Shown: positions 6,771 to 12,975, counted from the stretch's first letter. The stretch is DNA of 12,975 nt from Microcaldota archaeon (GCA_026396375.1 JAPLWW010000034.1:1-12975); one strand, 5' to 3'. Notes: generated from the letters alone by a model not told the origin. Numbers and translations are program-made.

Positions 6771-6860
6771 ATGATGGCAGGAAAAAAATGTTGCGGATGC
6801 TGCAAAATAGCCAAGAAAAAAGCATCAGCAAAGAAAAAAACTTCAAAAAAGAAAAAATAA
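6771..6860 (+). CDS. Candidate 29-aa microprotein with CCGCC cluster and lysine-rich tail
   Basis: The frame reads MMAGKKCCGCCKIAKKK followed by a tail of Lys, Ala, Ser and Thr ending in KKKK. Four cysteines in five residues (7, 8, 10, 11) would be a compact metal- or redox-active site, and the tail, with 14 or so lysines over the whole peptide, resembles linker-histone-like tails. GGTG at 6763-6766 sits seven bases before the second ATG, a good ribosome-binding distance, so the start may be 6774. The start region matches that of the 15-codon frame upstream, and both are followed by CTTTTATTTTTTA. I know of no named family. A reading in another frame, from 6764 into the amidohydrolase, covers the same bases but is less likely. 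Confidence 0.5.
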   Translation: MMAGKKCCGCCKIAKKKASAKKKTSKKKK

Positions 6861-6867
6861 TCTGTTT

Positions 6868-6880
6868 CTTTTATTTTTTA
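6868..6880 (+). terminator. T-rich 13-mer after the second microprotein frame
   Basis: This is the same CTTTTATTTTTTA as at 6730-6742, seven bases after the TAA of the 29-codon frame and ending one base before an in-frame ATG of the amidohydrolase. It may end the short transcript; its TTTTATTT part could also act as a weak TATA element for the amidohydrolase. Confidence 0.45.
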
Positions 6881-8164
6881 ATGAAAAATGTTAAGGTGAA
6901 ATGCTTGTTGCTCATAAAAAATGGGACTCTTGTTGATGCCTTTGGAACAATAAGGGCAGATATCCTAATCGAGAATGGTCATATTATCGACGTAAAAAAA
7001 GGAATCAGTGAAAAGGCTGATGAAGGGATAGACGCTTCGGGAAAGATCATTGTTCCAGGATTTGTGAACATGCACAACCATCTTCCAATGTCCCTGCTGA
7101 GGAACAATGCCGAGGGAAAAACTCTGGGCAAATGGCTTAATGAGGATATTTTTCCAGCTGAAAGAAGGATGGACGAGGAAGACATGTATCTTGGATCCTA
7201 TATTGGAATGGCGGAATCCCTCTCAGCCGGGATAACGACAACTAATAGCGTGTACCTGGAAAAGAGCCATCTGGGGGGAAAAGCCGCAGACGAGCTCAAT
7301 GCAAGGGCATTCCTGAGCTGCGATGAACCTAAGGAAGACGGGGAAGAAGAGCTAAAATCCGCATTGAAATTCAATGAAAGGATAAGGGGATACAGGATGG
7401 CAAGGCCGGTTATGGCATCCCATTCCGTCTATTCGTGCAAAAAGGAGAATCTTATCCTGAAAAAGGAGTATGCAAAACAGAATTCATTGAGATACCATAT
7501 CCATATGAGCGAAACAAGGAAGGAAATTTTCCATTCGATAAGGAATTTCAGGATGAGGCCTGTTGAATATGCGGAAAGCATAGGATTGCTGGATAAGAAC
7601 ACCATTTTGGCCCATGCGGGCTGGGTGACCAAACGGGAAATCGGGATAATCGCAAAGAAAAAAAGCGTTGTTGTCAACAATCCCGTAAGCAACCTCAAGC
7701 TTGCGACAGGGGGGATTATGCCCCTTGAGCAGTACAGGGAAGCCGGCGCAAGGATAACGCTGGGAACTGACGGCCCTGCAAGCAACAACTCCATCAACAT
7801 GCTTGAAACAATGAAGTTCTCCAGCTTAATGCAGAAGCACAGGTATTGGAACGCTTCGTTGGGAAATCCAAAGGAAATTCTGGGATATGCAACTTATGAA
7901 GGCGCAAAGGCCCTGGGACTTAAGGCTGGAAAGCTGGAGAAGGGATATCTTGCCGATCTTGCCATCATTGACCCCAAGATAAACATGGTTCCCTTGGGGG
8001 ATATCTACACCTCCCTGGTTTTCTCATGCAACAACAGCAACATAGATACAGTCATTGTGGACGGCAAAATCTCCTTTGAAAATGGAAAGGTAAGGAACTT
8101 TGACGGAAAAAAGGCAAGGATGTTCCTTGAAAGGGCGGATGCCCTCATATCCGGCTCTTCCTAG
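6881..8164 (+). CDS. Amidohydrolase, MTA/SAH/5'-deoxyadenosine deaminase-like
   Basis: This is a metal-dependent amidohydrolase of the TrzA/MtaD/DadD group, which deaminates 5'-methylthioadenosine, S-adenosylhomocysteine, 5'-deoxyadenosine or adenosine to inosyl products plus ammonia. Numbering from the ATG at 6881 (427 aa): the small beta-domain strand LLLIKNGTLVDA (9-20), metal ligands H65 and H67 in MHNHLPM, HIHMSETRKE (206-215) with H208 and E211, H245 in LAHAGW, NNPVSNLKLATGG (266-278), and D297 in GTDGPASNN, all typical of the group. The start is uncertain: AGGTGA at 6894-6899 points to TTG at 6905 or 6908, which would give the classic short N-terminus before LIKNGT; ATG 6881 lacks a ribosome-binding site. 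It converges on the AhcY and nucleoside kinase genes and overlaps the kinase gene by 20 bp, supporting a job in SAH/adenosine turnover. Confidence 0.88.
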   Translation: MKNVKVKCLLLIKNGTLVDAFGTIRADILIENGHIIDVKKGISEKADEGIDASGKIIVPGFVNMHNHLPMSLLRNNAEGKTLGKWLNEDIFPAERRMDEEDMYLGSYIGMAESLSAGITTTNSVYLEKSHLGGKAADELNARAFLSCDEPKEDGEEELKSALKFNERIRGYRMARPVMASHSVYSCKKENLILKKEYAKQNSLRYHIHMSETRKEIFHSIRNFRMRPVEYAESIGLLDKNTILAHAGWVTKREIGIIAKKKSVVVNNPVSNLKLATGGIMPLEQYREAGARITLGTDGPASNNSINMLETMKFSSLMQKHRYWNASLGNPKEILGYATYEGAKALGLKAGKLEKGYLADLAIIDPKINMVPLGDIYTSLVFSCNNSNIDTVIVDGKISFENGKVRNFDGKKARMFLERADALISGSS

Positions 8165-9158
8165 CTCCGGAAAGAACAGAGTCAATATCCGATCTCTTAA
8201 CGCTATCGAGCCTCGCGCCGATCTTTCCAATTACCTTTGACGCAAAATAGCTGCCCAGCGTTCCGCAAACATCCAGCCCATAGCCATTGCTCAAGCCATA
8301 GAGGAAGCCTGAGGCATACATGTCGCCTGCTCCAGTGGTGTCAACAACGCTGGAATTGAAAGCCGTTACCCTATGGGTGGCTTTTCCGCTTCTTATGATT
8401 GAGCCTTTGGCGCCAAGCTTGATGATCCCTATTCCGGCAAGGCCGGCGATGTATTCCGCGGCCTTCTCTCCCTCCATCAGGGAAAAATGCATGGATTCCT
8501 GCTCATTTGCGAAAACGATGTCTGCATACTGCTCCACGATATTCACTATGGAATTCCTGTTCCTCGACACTATGCCAGGGTCTCCAAGGTCCAAGGATAT
8601 CCTTGCGCCCGAGCGCTTGGCCTGCTCGATCACAGATATGGAAACATCCCTCATGCGCCTGTCCTCAAGCATGTATCCTTCAACATGGAATATCCTGCTC
8701 CTGCCAATGTCGCCGATGTTTATGTCGCGCTCCTCCATGGTTGCTGCCGCTCCGGGATAGACTGCAAAGGTCCTTTCCTTGTCCGGAGTTATGAACGTTA
8801 TTGCATATCCTGTAGGGAGAGTCTCATGCTTGCCAAATGTGGCCTTGACTCCGCTCCTGGTTGTTTCGGACTCGTAAATCCTGCCGAAATTGTCAATGCC
8901 TATTTTTCCTGAAAATGCAGACTTCCCGCCAAGCATCGAAACCCCATAAACGGTATTTGCGCTGCTCCCCCCTGGCAAGAGGGTTGTCTTCATTCCTTCA
9001 AGCCTTATGAGCAGGGCCTTTGCCTCTTTCTGATCCATCAGATGGAAGTTGCCTTTTTTCAGGCCCAATCCGGAAAGCTCGCTGTCATTTATCTCAATAA
9101 GGATGTCCATAATGGCATTGCCTATGCCGGAAACGTCAAACACTTGCTTGGAATCCAT
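8145..9158 (-). CDS. PfkB-family carbohydrate/nucleoside kinase, probable adenosine kinase
   Basis: The 337-aa protein is a ribokinase-fold kinase. It shows both PfkB signatures: PGGSSANTVYGVSMLGGKSA (62-81) followed by KIGIDNFG (85-92), and DTTGAGDMYASGFLYG (273-288), where D279 is the catalytic base and the preceding glycines form the anion hole. The NEQE (218-221) stretch matches the NxxE magnesium motif. Adenosine is the likely substrate because the gene lies 9 bp behind S-adenosylhomocysteine hydrolase, whose equilibrium needs adenosine removed, and the overall sequence resembles the adenosine-kinase branch; inosine, guanosine or a sugar cannot be excluded. The AAGGA ribosome-binding site overlaps the stop region of the upstream gene, marking an operon. 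Its 3' end overlaps the convergent amidohydrolase by 20 bp. Confidence 0.88.
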   Translation of the reverse strand: MDSKQVFDVSGIGNAIMDILIEINDSELSGLGLKKGNFHLMDQKEAKALLIRLEGMKTTLLPGGSSANTVYGVSMLGGKSAFSGKIGIDNFGRIYESETTRSGVKATFGKHETLPTGYAITFITPDKERTFAVYPGAAATMEERDINIGDIGRSRIFHVEGYMLEDRRMRDVSISVIEQAKRSGARISLDLGDPGIVSRNRNSIVNIVEQYADIVFANEQESMHFSLMEGEKAAEYIAGLAGIGIIKLGAKGSIIRSGKATHRVTAFNSSVVDTTGAGDMYASGFLYGLSNGYGLDVCGTLGSYFASKVIGKIGARLDSVKRSDIDSVLSGARKSRI

Positions 9159-9167
9159 TTTATTTCC

Positions 9168-10433
9168 TTAGGTCCCTTCCCTCCAGCTGTTCAGGTATTT
9201 TACCTGCTCGGGAGTCAATTTGTCTATCTTTATGCCCATCGAATCCAGCTGTATCTTCGCTATCTGGTTGTCTATTTCCTCAGGAAGCTGGATAACCTTG
9301 TTCGGAAGATTTCCCTTGTTCTTCACCAGGAATTCGCATGCCAACACCTGGCCGCAGAAGCTTGTTGCCATGACCTCGCTTGGATGGCCCTCTGCCGCCG
9401 CAAGGTTGACCAGCCTCCCTTCTGCGCAAAGGTAGATCCTTTTTCCATCGCTGAGGGTATATTCGTCCAGGAAAGGCCTTATCTTCCTTTCCTTCTTTGC
9501 CAATTTCCTTAACCCTTTGACATCTATCTCAACGTCAAAATGCCCGCTGTTGGCCAGGATTGCGCCGTCCTTCATCTGGCCCATGTGCTCTGTCCTGATG
9601 ACATTGATATCCCCTGTGACAGTGCAGAAGATGTCCCCTATCTTGCAGGCATCCTCCATCTTCATCACGCTGAATCCGTCATACCTTGCCTTAAGGGCGC
9701 AGAAATAATCAACCTCGGTAACGATAACGTTTGCCCCGAATCCCTTTGCCCTCAATGCGAATCCCTTTCCGCAGTCCCCGTATCCTGCAACAACAACATT
9801 CTTTCCTGCAAAAAGGACGTTTGTCGCCCTCAGTATTCCGTCAATGGTGCTTTGCCCTGTTCCGTAATAGTTGTCAAGAAGGTGCTTTGTCTTGTTGTCG
9901 TTTACTGCGACCATAGGATATTTCAATGCATTGTCCTTTTCCATTGCCTTCAGCCTGAGAATCCCGGTAGTGGTTTCCTCGCATCCCCCTATAATATCCT
10001 TCAGGAGCTCAGGATGCTTGATATGGATCGTTGAAACCAGGTCGCAGCCGTCATCAATTGTTATATTGGGCCTGAAGCTTATGACATTTTCTATGTACCT
10101 GTAATAATCCTCGACCGGCTCTCCCTTGTATCCATAAACGGAAAATCCTTCCTTTGCCAGCGCCGCAGCAACATCGTCCTGCGTTGAAAGGGGATTGCAG
10201 CTTGCGATCGCAACCTCCGCCCCTCCTGCGGCGAGGGTCCTCACAAGAACGCCTGTCTCCTTTGTCACATGCAAGGCCAAGCCTATCCTCAAGCCCTTGA
10301 ACGGCTTTTCCATTGAGAACCTTTTCCTGATCCCAAGCAATGACTGCATGTGAAGCTCTGCAAATTCCATGTTTTTGGCTCCCTGCTCTGAAAGGGCCAA
10401 ATCCTTTACCTCAAAATTTTTTCCATTGTTCAT
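9168..10433 (-). CDS. ahcY: S-adenosylhomocysteine hydrolase (adenosylhomocysteinase)
   Basis: AhcY reversibly splits S-adenosylhomocysteine, the by-product of methyltransferases, to homocysteine and adenosine with bound NAD. Counting from 10433 (421 aa): ALHVTKET (53-60), DDGCDL (127-132), EETTTGI (152-158), the KxxxDNxYG substrate and hinge region (181-191), NAD loop GYGDCGKG (217-224), NSGHFD (295-300) and LAAAEGHPSEVM (344-355) are all present. It ends in YLNSWREGT and lacks the KPDHYRY-type extension of many bacterial and eukaryotic enzymes, as in other archaeal forms. An ATG at 10463 would overlap the upstream gene by 14 bp and has no good ribosome-binding site; GGTG at 10442-10439 lies five bases before ATG 10433, so I use that (10436 is equally in frame). 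It sits mid-operon between a membrane-anchored protein gene and the kinase. Confidence 0.95.
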   Translation of the reverse strand: MNNGKNFEVKDLALSEQGAKNMEFAELHMQSLLGIRKRFSMEKPFKGLRIGLALHVTKETGVLVRTLAAGGAEVAIASCNPLSTQDDVAAALAKEGFSVYGYKGEPVEDYYRYIENVISFRPNITIDDGCDLVSTIHIKHPELLKDIIGGCEETTTGILRLKAMEKDNALKYPMVAVNDNKTKHLLDNYYGTGQSTIDGILRATNVLFAGKNVVVAGYGDCGKGFALRAKGFGANVIVTEVDYFCALKARYDGFSVMKMEDACKIGDIFCTVTGDINVIRTEHMGQMKDGAILANSGHFDVEIDVKGLRKLAKKERKIRPFLDEYTLSDGKRIYLCAEGRLVNLAAAEGHPSEVMATSFCGQVLACEFLVKNKGNLPNKVIQLPEEIDNQIAKIQLDSMGIKIDKLTPEQVKYLNSWREGT

Positions 10434-10449
10434 CATAACACCATTATTA

Positions 10450-11226
10450 TTAACCTGTCTCATTTATCCCGATCGGCTTTGAGGGAAGCTCAAAGATTCC
10501 ATCTGAAACCGACCTTGATAGGTTGGTTATCCTCATTGTGGAAAAAGGGGACGATGCCTTCAGGGGAATCCCCTCTTCCGAAAAGCAGTTTTCTATTGAA
10601 ATGTCAGAACCATTGCCGCTTGGCGGGGCATAGCTGGAGCCAAAGGCGTTCTCGAAGGATTTGACCCTTATTGTGAAGCATCTTGCATCCATCCCCAGGA
10701 TTGTCCCTGAATCAGACACCAGAATGTCATAGTTACCAAGGTTCTTTTCGATGTCGCTTAAGCTTGAGTCAGCGCCAAGGTCGGTCTCGTTGCCAAGGAT
10801 GTAGCAGGTCGTGTTCTCAGAATCCGTGTTTTTTCCGCAAGCATAGATGATGCCTTTTAATTTATACATCTGCAGGGAAGAGTTCCTGTCATTCATGTCT
10901 ATCCTGAACTTCCCTGATTTCGAATAGTATGTCTGAGAAGAATTATCATTCCTTATTTGCGGGTCGAATATGATTATGTAATCTGCCTTGTATTCCAAGT
11001 ATTGAGAATTTTCGGAGATCAGCTTAAGCTCATCAAAATTGGCCCTGTTCTGGTCATTTACTAAGGAAGAATTTGCATTGCTCTCATTGTTTCCGCCGAA
11101 TAGGGATCCAAGAGGCAGTAAGAACAGCACCAGCAGAGCAACAACAATGATTATAATGATGACAGCCAAATTCCTAATTTTGCCATTATTATCCCTATTG
11201 TCCTTGCTGGCGCTCTTTTTTTTCAT
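10450..11226 (-). CDS. Membrane-anchored extracellular protein, unknown function, rich in N-glycosylation sequons
   Basis: The 258-aa product has a basic cytoplasmic start, one hydrophobic helix at about residues 20-40, and a polar outer domain of some 215 residues. Four cysteines (130, 141, 183, 214) could form two disulfides. Nine N-x-S/T sequons (Asn 47, 52, 95, 115, 138, 146, 205, 235, 255) lie in the outer part. The end, with CFSEEGIPLK and then GIFELPSKP, loosely recalls LolA/DUF4412-like lipid-carrier folds, but I do not claim that family. It is followed after 16 bp by ahcY and shares their direction, though no functional link is evident. Its start faces that of gatD 62 bp away, and a TATA-like element at 11264-11258 would give a leader of about 9 nt. 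Confidence 0.75.
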   Translation of the reverse strand: MKKKSASKDNRDNNGKIRNLAVIIIIIVVALLVLFLLPLGSLFGGNNESNANSSLVNDQNRANFDELKLISENSQYLEYKADYIIIFDPQIRNDNSSQTYYSKSGKFRIDMNDRNSSLQMYKLKGIIYACGKNTDSENTTCYILGNETDLGADSSLSDIEKNLGNYDILVSDSGTILGMDARCFTIRVKSFENAFGSSYAPPSGNGSDISIENCFSEEGIPLKASSPFSTMRITNLSRSVSDGIFELPSKPIGINETG

Positions 11227-11257
11227 ATGACCACTCTATTATCCTGCTAGGAAAAGG

Positions 11258-11265
11258 TTTAAAAG
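11258..11265. promoter_or_regulatory. TATA element in the 62-bp divergent gap before gatD
   Basis: The top strand reads AAAAGG then TTTAAAAG; the purine-rich bases fit a BRE, favouring rightward use. Its centre is about 27 bp before the GTG at 11289, so gatD may be leaderless from that GTG or have a 9-10 nt leader before ATG 11298. On the minus strand the same bases read TTTTAAAC and could start the 258-aa protein gene with a short leader. No second clear TATA box is present in the gap, so the element may serve both directions. Confidence 0.5.
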
Positions 11266-11288
11266 ACATAAAGGGTTCAATTACTTGA

Positions 11289-12557
11289 GTGTTGAAGATG
11301 AGAAAGATAAAGGCAACCTGGAAAGGCGTTGATATTGAAGGCATCCTTGTGAGCGAAACCAAGGACAGCAAGACAATAAAGCTCAGCAGCGGCTATAATA
11401 TAGGGGTCAATAATAAGGAGCTGAGGGACATTGAGCTTGGGGAAGAGATCAAGATAGAGGACAAGGCCATTGAGGAGGAGGGAGACGGGGAGATATCTAT
11501 ATTGGGCTGCGGGGGAACCATAAGCTCTGAAGTGGATTACAGCACAGGGGCAGTATTCCCTAGGATGAGCCCGTCTTTTCTGAAAAAGTCCTTTCCTGAG
11601 ATAGAGGCAATATCGACAATAAAGGCAAAAGCCATATTTAACATATTCAGCGAGGATATGAACCATGAGCATTGGAGCATCATGGCTGAAAGCGCTTTTG
11701 AGGAGCTGAAGGACGGCAAAAAAGGGGTTGTCATCCTGCACGGCACTGACACAATGCACTATTCTGCAGCAGCGCTCTCGTTTGCAATAGCCAGTCTGAA
11801 CGCCCCTGTCATATTCACAGGGGCCCAAAGAAGCTCTGACAGGCCAAGCAGCGACAACAAGCTGAACCTGCTAAGCTCTGTCTTCTCTGCTACCCAGGAC
11901 ATTGCCGAAGTGGGAATAGTCATGCACGCGGGCATAAATGACGACATCGCCTATTATAATAGAGGAAACCGGTCAAGAAAGATGCACAGCTCAAGAAGGG
12001 ACGCGTTCAAAAGCATAGATATCCCTCCGTTGGCCAAAGTGGATTACAAGAAAAAGCTTTTTGAGCAGGTTTACGAATACAGAAAAAGGAGAGATTCCAA
12101 GCCAAAGCTCAGCAACAAATTCAACGGGAACATAGCCTTGGTTTATACCTATCCTGGCATGAGAAAGGAGGCAATAAAGGGGTTGGGCAACTATGACGGA
12201 ATAGTGCTTGCAGGGACTGGCCTTGGGCATCTTCCAACCAACCCGCACAACGATCCTTTGGCAGTATCTCTAATAAAAGAGGTAAAGGAGCTCTGCGATT
12301 CAGGAATTCCTGTTTTCATGGCTTCCCAGACAATATATGGAAGGATAAACATGGACATATATTCAGCAGGAAGGCTTATTCAGGAGGCGGGAGTCATGGG
12401 AAACGGGATTGACATGACGCCTGAAACTGCATATGTCAAGCTTTGCTGGTGTTTAGGGCAGGAAAAGAACGCGAAAAAAGTCAAAGAGATTATGGAAACA
12501 GATATTGCAGGCGAGCTCAGCGGAAGATCGTCAATAGCAGGCTATTCCCCTTTTTAA
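11289..12557 (+). CDS. gatD: Glutamyl-tRNA(Gln) amidotransferase subunit D
   Basis: GatD is the archaeal asparaginase-like subunit that releases ammonia from an amide donor for GatE, which converts Glu-tRNA(Gln) to Gln-tRNA(Gln). An N-terminal beta domain of about 60 residues typical of GatD precedes the asparaginase domain and separates it from plain L-asparaginase. Catalytic elements: GCGGTISSEVDYSTGAV (73-89) with Thr77, HGTDTMHYSA (151-160) with Thr153-Asp154, GAQRSSDRPSSD (178-189), and Lys231 in SRKMHSSRRDAFKS. The C-terminal domain has GTGLGHLP (309-316) and GRINMDIYSAGR (351-362). At 422 aa it is of usual length. The GTG at 11289 fits the TATA spacing; ATG 11298 would remove only three residues. 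GatE is not in the window. The gene stops 42 bp before the GINS gene. Confidence 0.93.
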   Translation: MLKMRKIKATWKGVDIEGILVSETKDSKTIKLSSGYNIGVNNKELRDIELGEEIKIEDKAIEEEGDGEISILGCGGTISSEVDYSTGAVFPRMSPSFLKKSFPEIEAISTIKAKAIFNIFSEDMNHEHWSIMAESAFEELKDGKKGVVILHGTDTMHYSAAALSFAIASLNAPVIFTGAQRSSDRPSSDNKLNLLSSVFSATQDIAEVGIVMHAGINDDIAYYNRGNRSRKMHSSRRDAFKSIDIPPLAKVDYKKKLFEQVYEYRKRRDSKPKLSNKFNGNIALVYTYPGMRKEAIKGLGNYDGIVLAGTGLGHLPTNPHNDPLAVSLIKEVKELCDSGIPVFMASQTIYGRINMDIYSAGRLIQEAGVMGNGIDMTPETAYVKLCWCLGQEKNAKKVKEIMETDIAGELSGRSSIAGYSPF

Positions 12558-12570
12558 GGAAAAGAAAGGC

Positions 12571-12578
12571 ATTAAAAC
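12571..12578 (+). promoter_or_regulatory. TATA-like box of the GINS gene
   Basis: ATTAAAAC in the 42-bp gap after gatD is centred 26 bp before the ATG at 12600. A short T-run (12551-12555) overlapping the gatD stop may end the gatD transcript just upstream. The GINS gene would then be transcribed on its own and leaderless. Confidence 0.5.
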
Positions 12579-12599
12579 CTAATAGCGCAAAATCAACCA

Positions 12600-12975
12600 A
12601 TGGACCTATCTGAACTGCAGGAAATAGACAAAAAGGAGAAGGAAGGATCCGGACTGTCCAGCGTTCCGCATGACTTCTACGCAAGGTTGAGGATGGTCAT
12701 AGGGTCCAAAAGGGATTCCATAACTAGGGAAAACATCCTTTCTGTAAGGGAATACGAGAACATCCTGATGCTCTCGAAAAGGATCCTCTCAAGAAGAATC
12801 TCAAAAATATCATATTTTGCCTCCAGGAACCTGGACCTGGAAAACATGACGAAAGAGGAGATGGAGCTTTATTCTGTTATTTCATCTTCGGCAAAGGCGT
12901 TGACAGACCTGGTTGACAAGGGACTGGAGGATTACAAGGCTGCGCCAAAGGAAACTGCAAAAAAAGAGCCGGAGC
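12600..12975 (+). CDS. Archaeal GINS complex subunit (Gins51/Gins15 type), 5' part
   Basis: The gene runs off the right edge after 125 codons. GINS joins MCM and the Cdc45/RecJ-like protein in the replicative helicase complex. The fragment matches the all-alpha GINS domain: an N-terminal helix rich in Glu and Lys, the VPHDFY motif at residues 22-27, then REYENILMLSKRILSRRISKI (50-70) and ENMTKEEMELYSVI (81-94), which resemble the archaeal Gins51/Gins15 helices. The last residues, APKETAKKEPE, look like the charged linker that leads to the small beta domain in Gins51, which would lie outside the window. The ATG at 12600 is set by a TATA-like box 26 bp upstream. I am fairly sure of GINS, less sure which paralogue. 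Confidence 0.8.
   Translation, partial: MDLSELQEIDKKEKEGSGLSSVPHDFYARLRMVIGSKRDSITRENILSVREYENILMLSKRILSRRISKISYFASRNLDLENMTKEEMELYSVISSSAKALTDLVDKGLEDYKAAPKETAKKEPE

Noticed and set aside
6667..6780. ATGATGG at the two micro-frames as C boxes of C/D guide RNAs
   Set aside because: The match to RUGAUGA is imperfect and no D box (CUGA) or internal C'/D' pair lies at a fitting distance, so translation starts explain the repeat better.
6764..6880. Upstream extension of the amidohydrolase to an ATG at 6764
   Set aside because: It adds 39 Lys-rich residues with no counterpart in the family, overlaps the CCGCC micro-frame in another frame and crosses the T-rich 13-mer. The domain itself starts at LLLIKNGT.
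8320..8912. Open frames of 141-146 codons on the plus strand inside the kinase gene
   Set aside because: They are antisense shadows of a clear PfkB gene, rich in Cys, Pro and Ser without domain features.
9042..10104. Several plus-strand open frames opposite ahcY, up to 164 codons
   Set aside because: They mirror the codon structure of ahcY, have no start signals and encode no recognisable domain.
11277..11828. 183-codon minus-strand frame opposite gatD
   Set aside because: It runs antisense to the conserved asparaginase core of gatD and shows no family likeness.
1..12975. CRISPR arrays, insertion sequences, integrases, tRNA or rRNA genes
   Set aside because: No regularly spaced repeats, transposase or integrase motifs, tRNA cloverleaf signals or rRNA-like stretches were seen on either strand by eye.

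Overview
The window reads as a compact archaeal chromosome segment. The archaeal signatures are a GINS-type replisome subunit at the right edge, an archaeal-type GatD amidotransferase subunit, a UbiA-family enzyme of the kind that builds archaeal lipids, a KaiC/RadA-like ATPase of an archaeal type, and TATA boxes placed about 26 nt upstream of start codons, which indicates leaderless mRNAs. Compactness is marked: two convergent gene pairs have stop codons that abut with no base between them, a third pair overlaps by 20 bp, and genes inside operons are 0 to 13 bp apart or overlap by ATGA. A small-genome (DPANN-like) archaeon would fit, but the lineage is an inference and no rRNA gene is present to settle it.

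Left part (1-5035): the 3' end of a KaiC-like ATPase (+) meets a minus-strand block. Read in its own direction, that block is LemA, then a large DUF2207-type membrane protein with a glycine-rich tail, then a new promoter with a perfect 17-nt palindrome, then SufS cysteine desulfurase, an IscU/SufU-like Fe-S scaffold, and a 46-aa membrane protein. LemA and DUF2207 form one membrane unit. SufS and the scaffold form an Fe-S cluster assembly unit: sulfur is taken from cysteine and loaded onto the scaffold.

Middle (5036-6900): divergent promoters serve LemA and a UbiA prenyltransferase, probably for archaeal membrane lipids. UbiA converges end to end with an unidentified polytopic membrane protein. 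An AT-rich region follows, holding the best TATA box of the window, a long AT inverted repeat and two tiny lysine-rich reading frames (15 and 29 codons). Both frames start ATGATGGCAG and both are followed by the same T-rich 13-mer; one carries a CCGCC cysteine cluster.

Right part (6881-12975): an MTA/SAH/adenosine-deaminase-like amidohydrolase (+) converges on a minus-strand operon of a sequon-rich secreted or membrane-anchored protein, S-adenosylhomocysteine hydrolase and a PfkB-family nucleoside kinase. Together the three enzymes cover disposal of S-adenosylhomocysteine and recovery of its adenosine: AhcY splits SAH to homocysteine and adenosine, the kinase would return adenosine to AMP, and the deaminase would turn SAH or adenosine into inosyl compounds. 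Divergent from this operon is GatD, which with GatE makes Gln-tRNA(Gln). After GatD a GINS gene with its own leaderless promoter runs off the end.

No rRNA, tRNA, CRISPR array, insertion sequence or integrase was seen.
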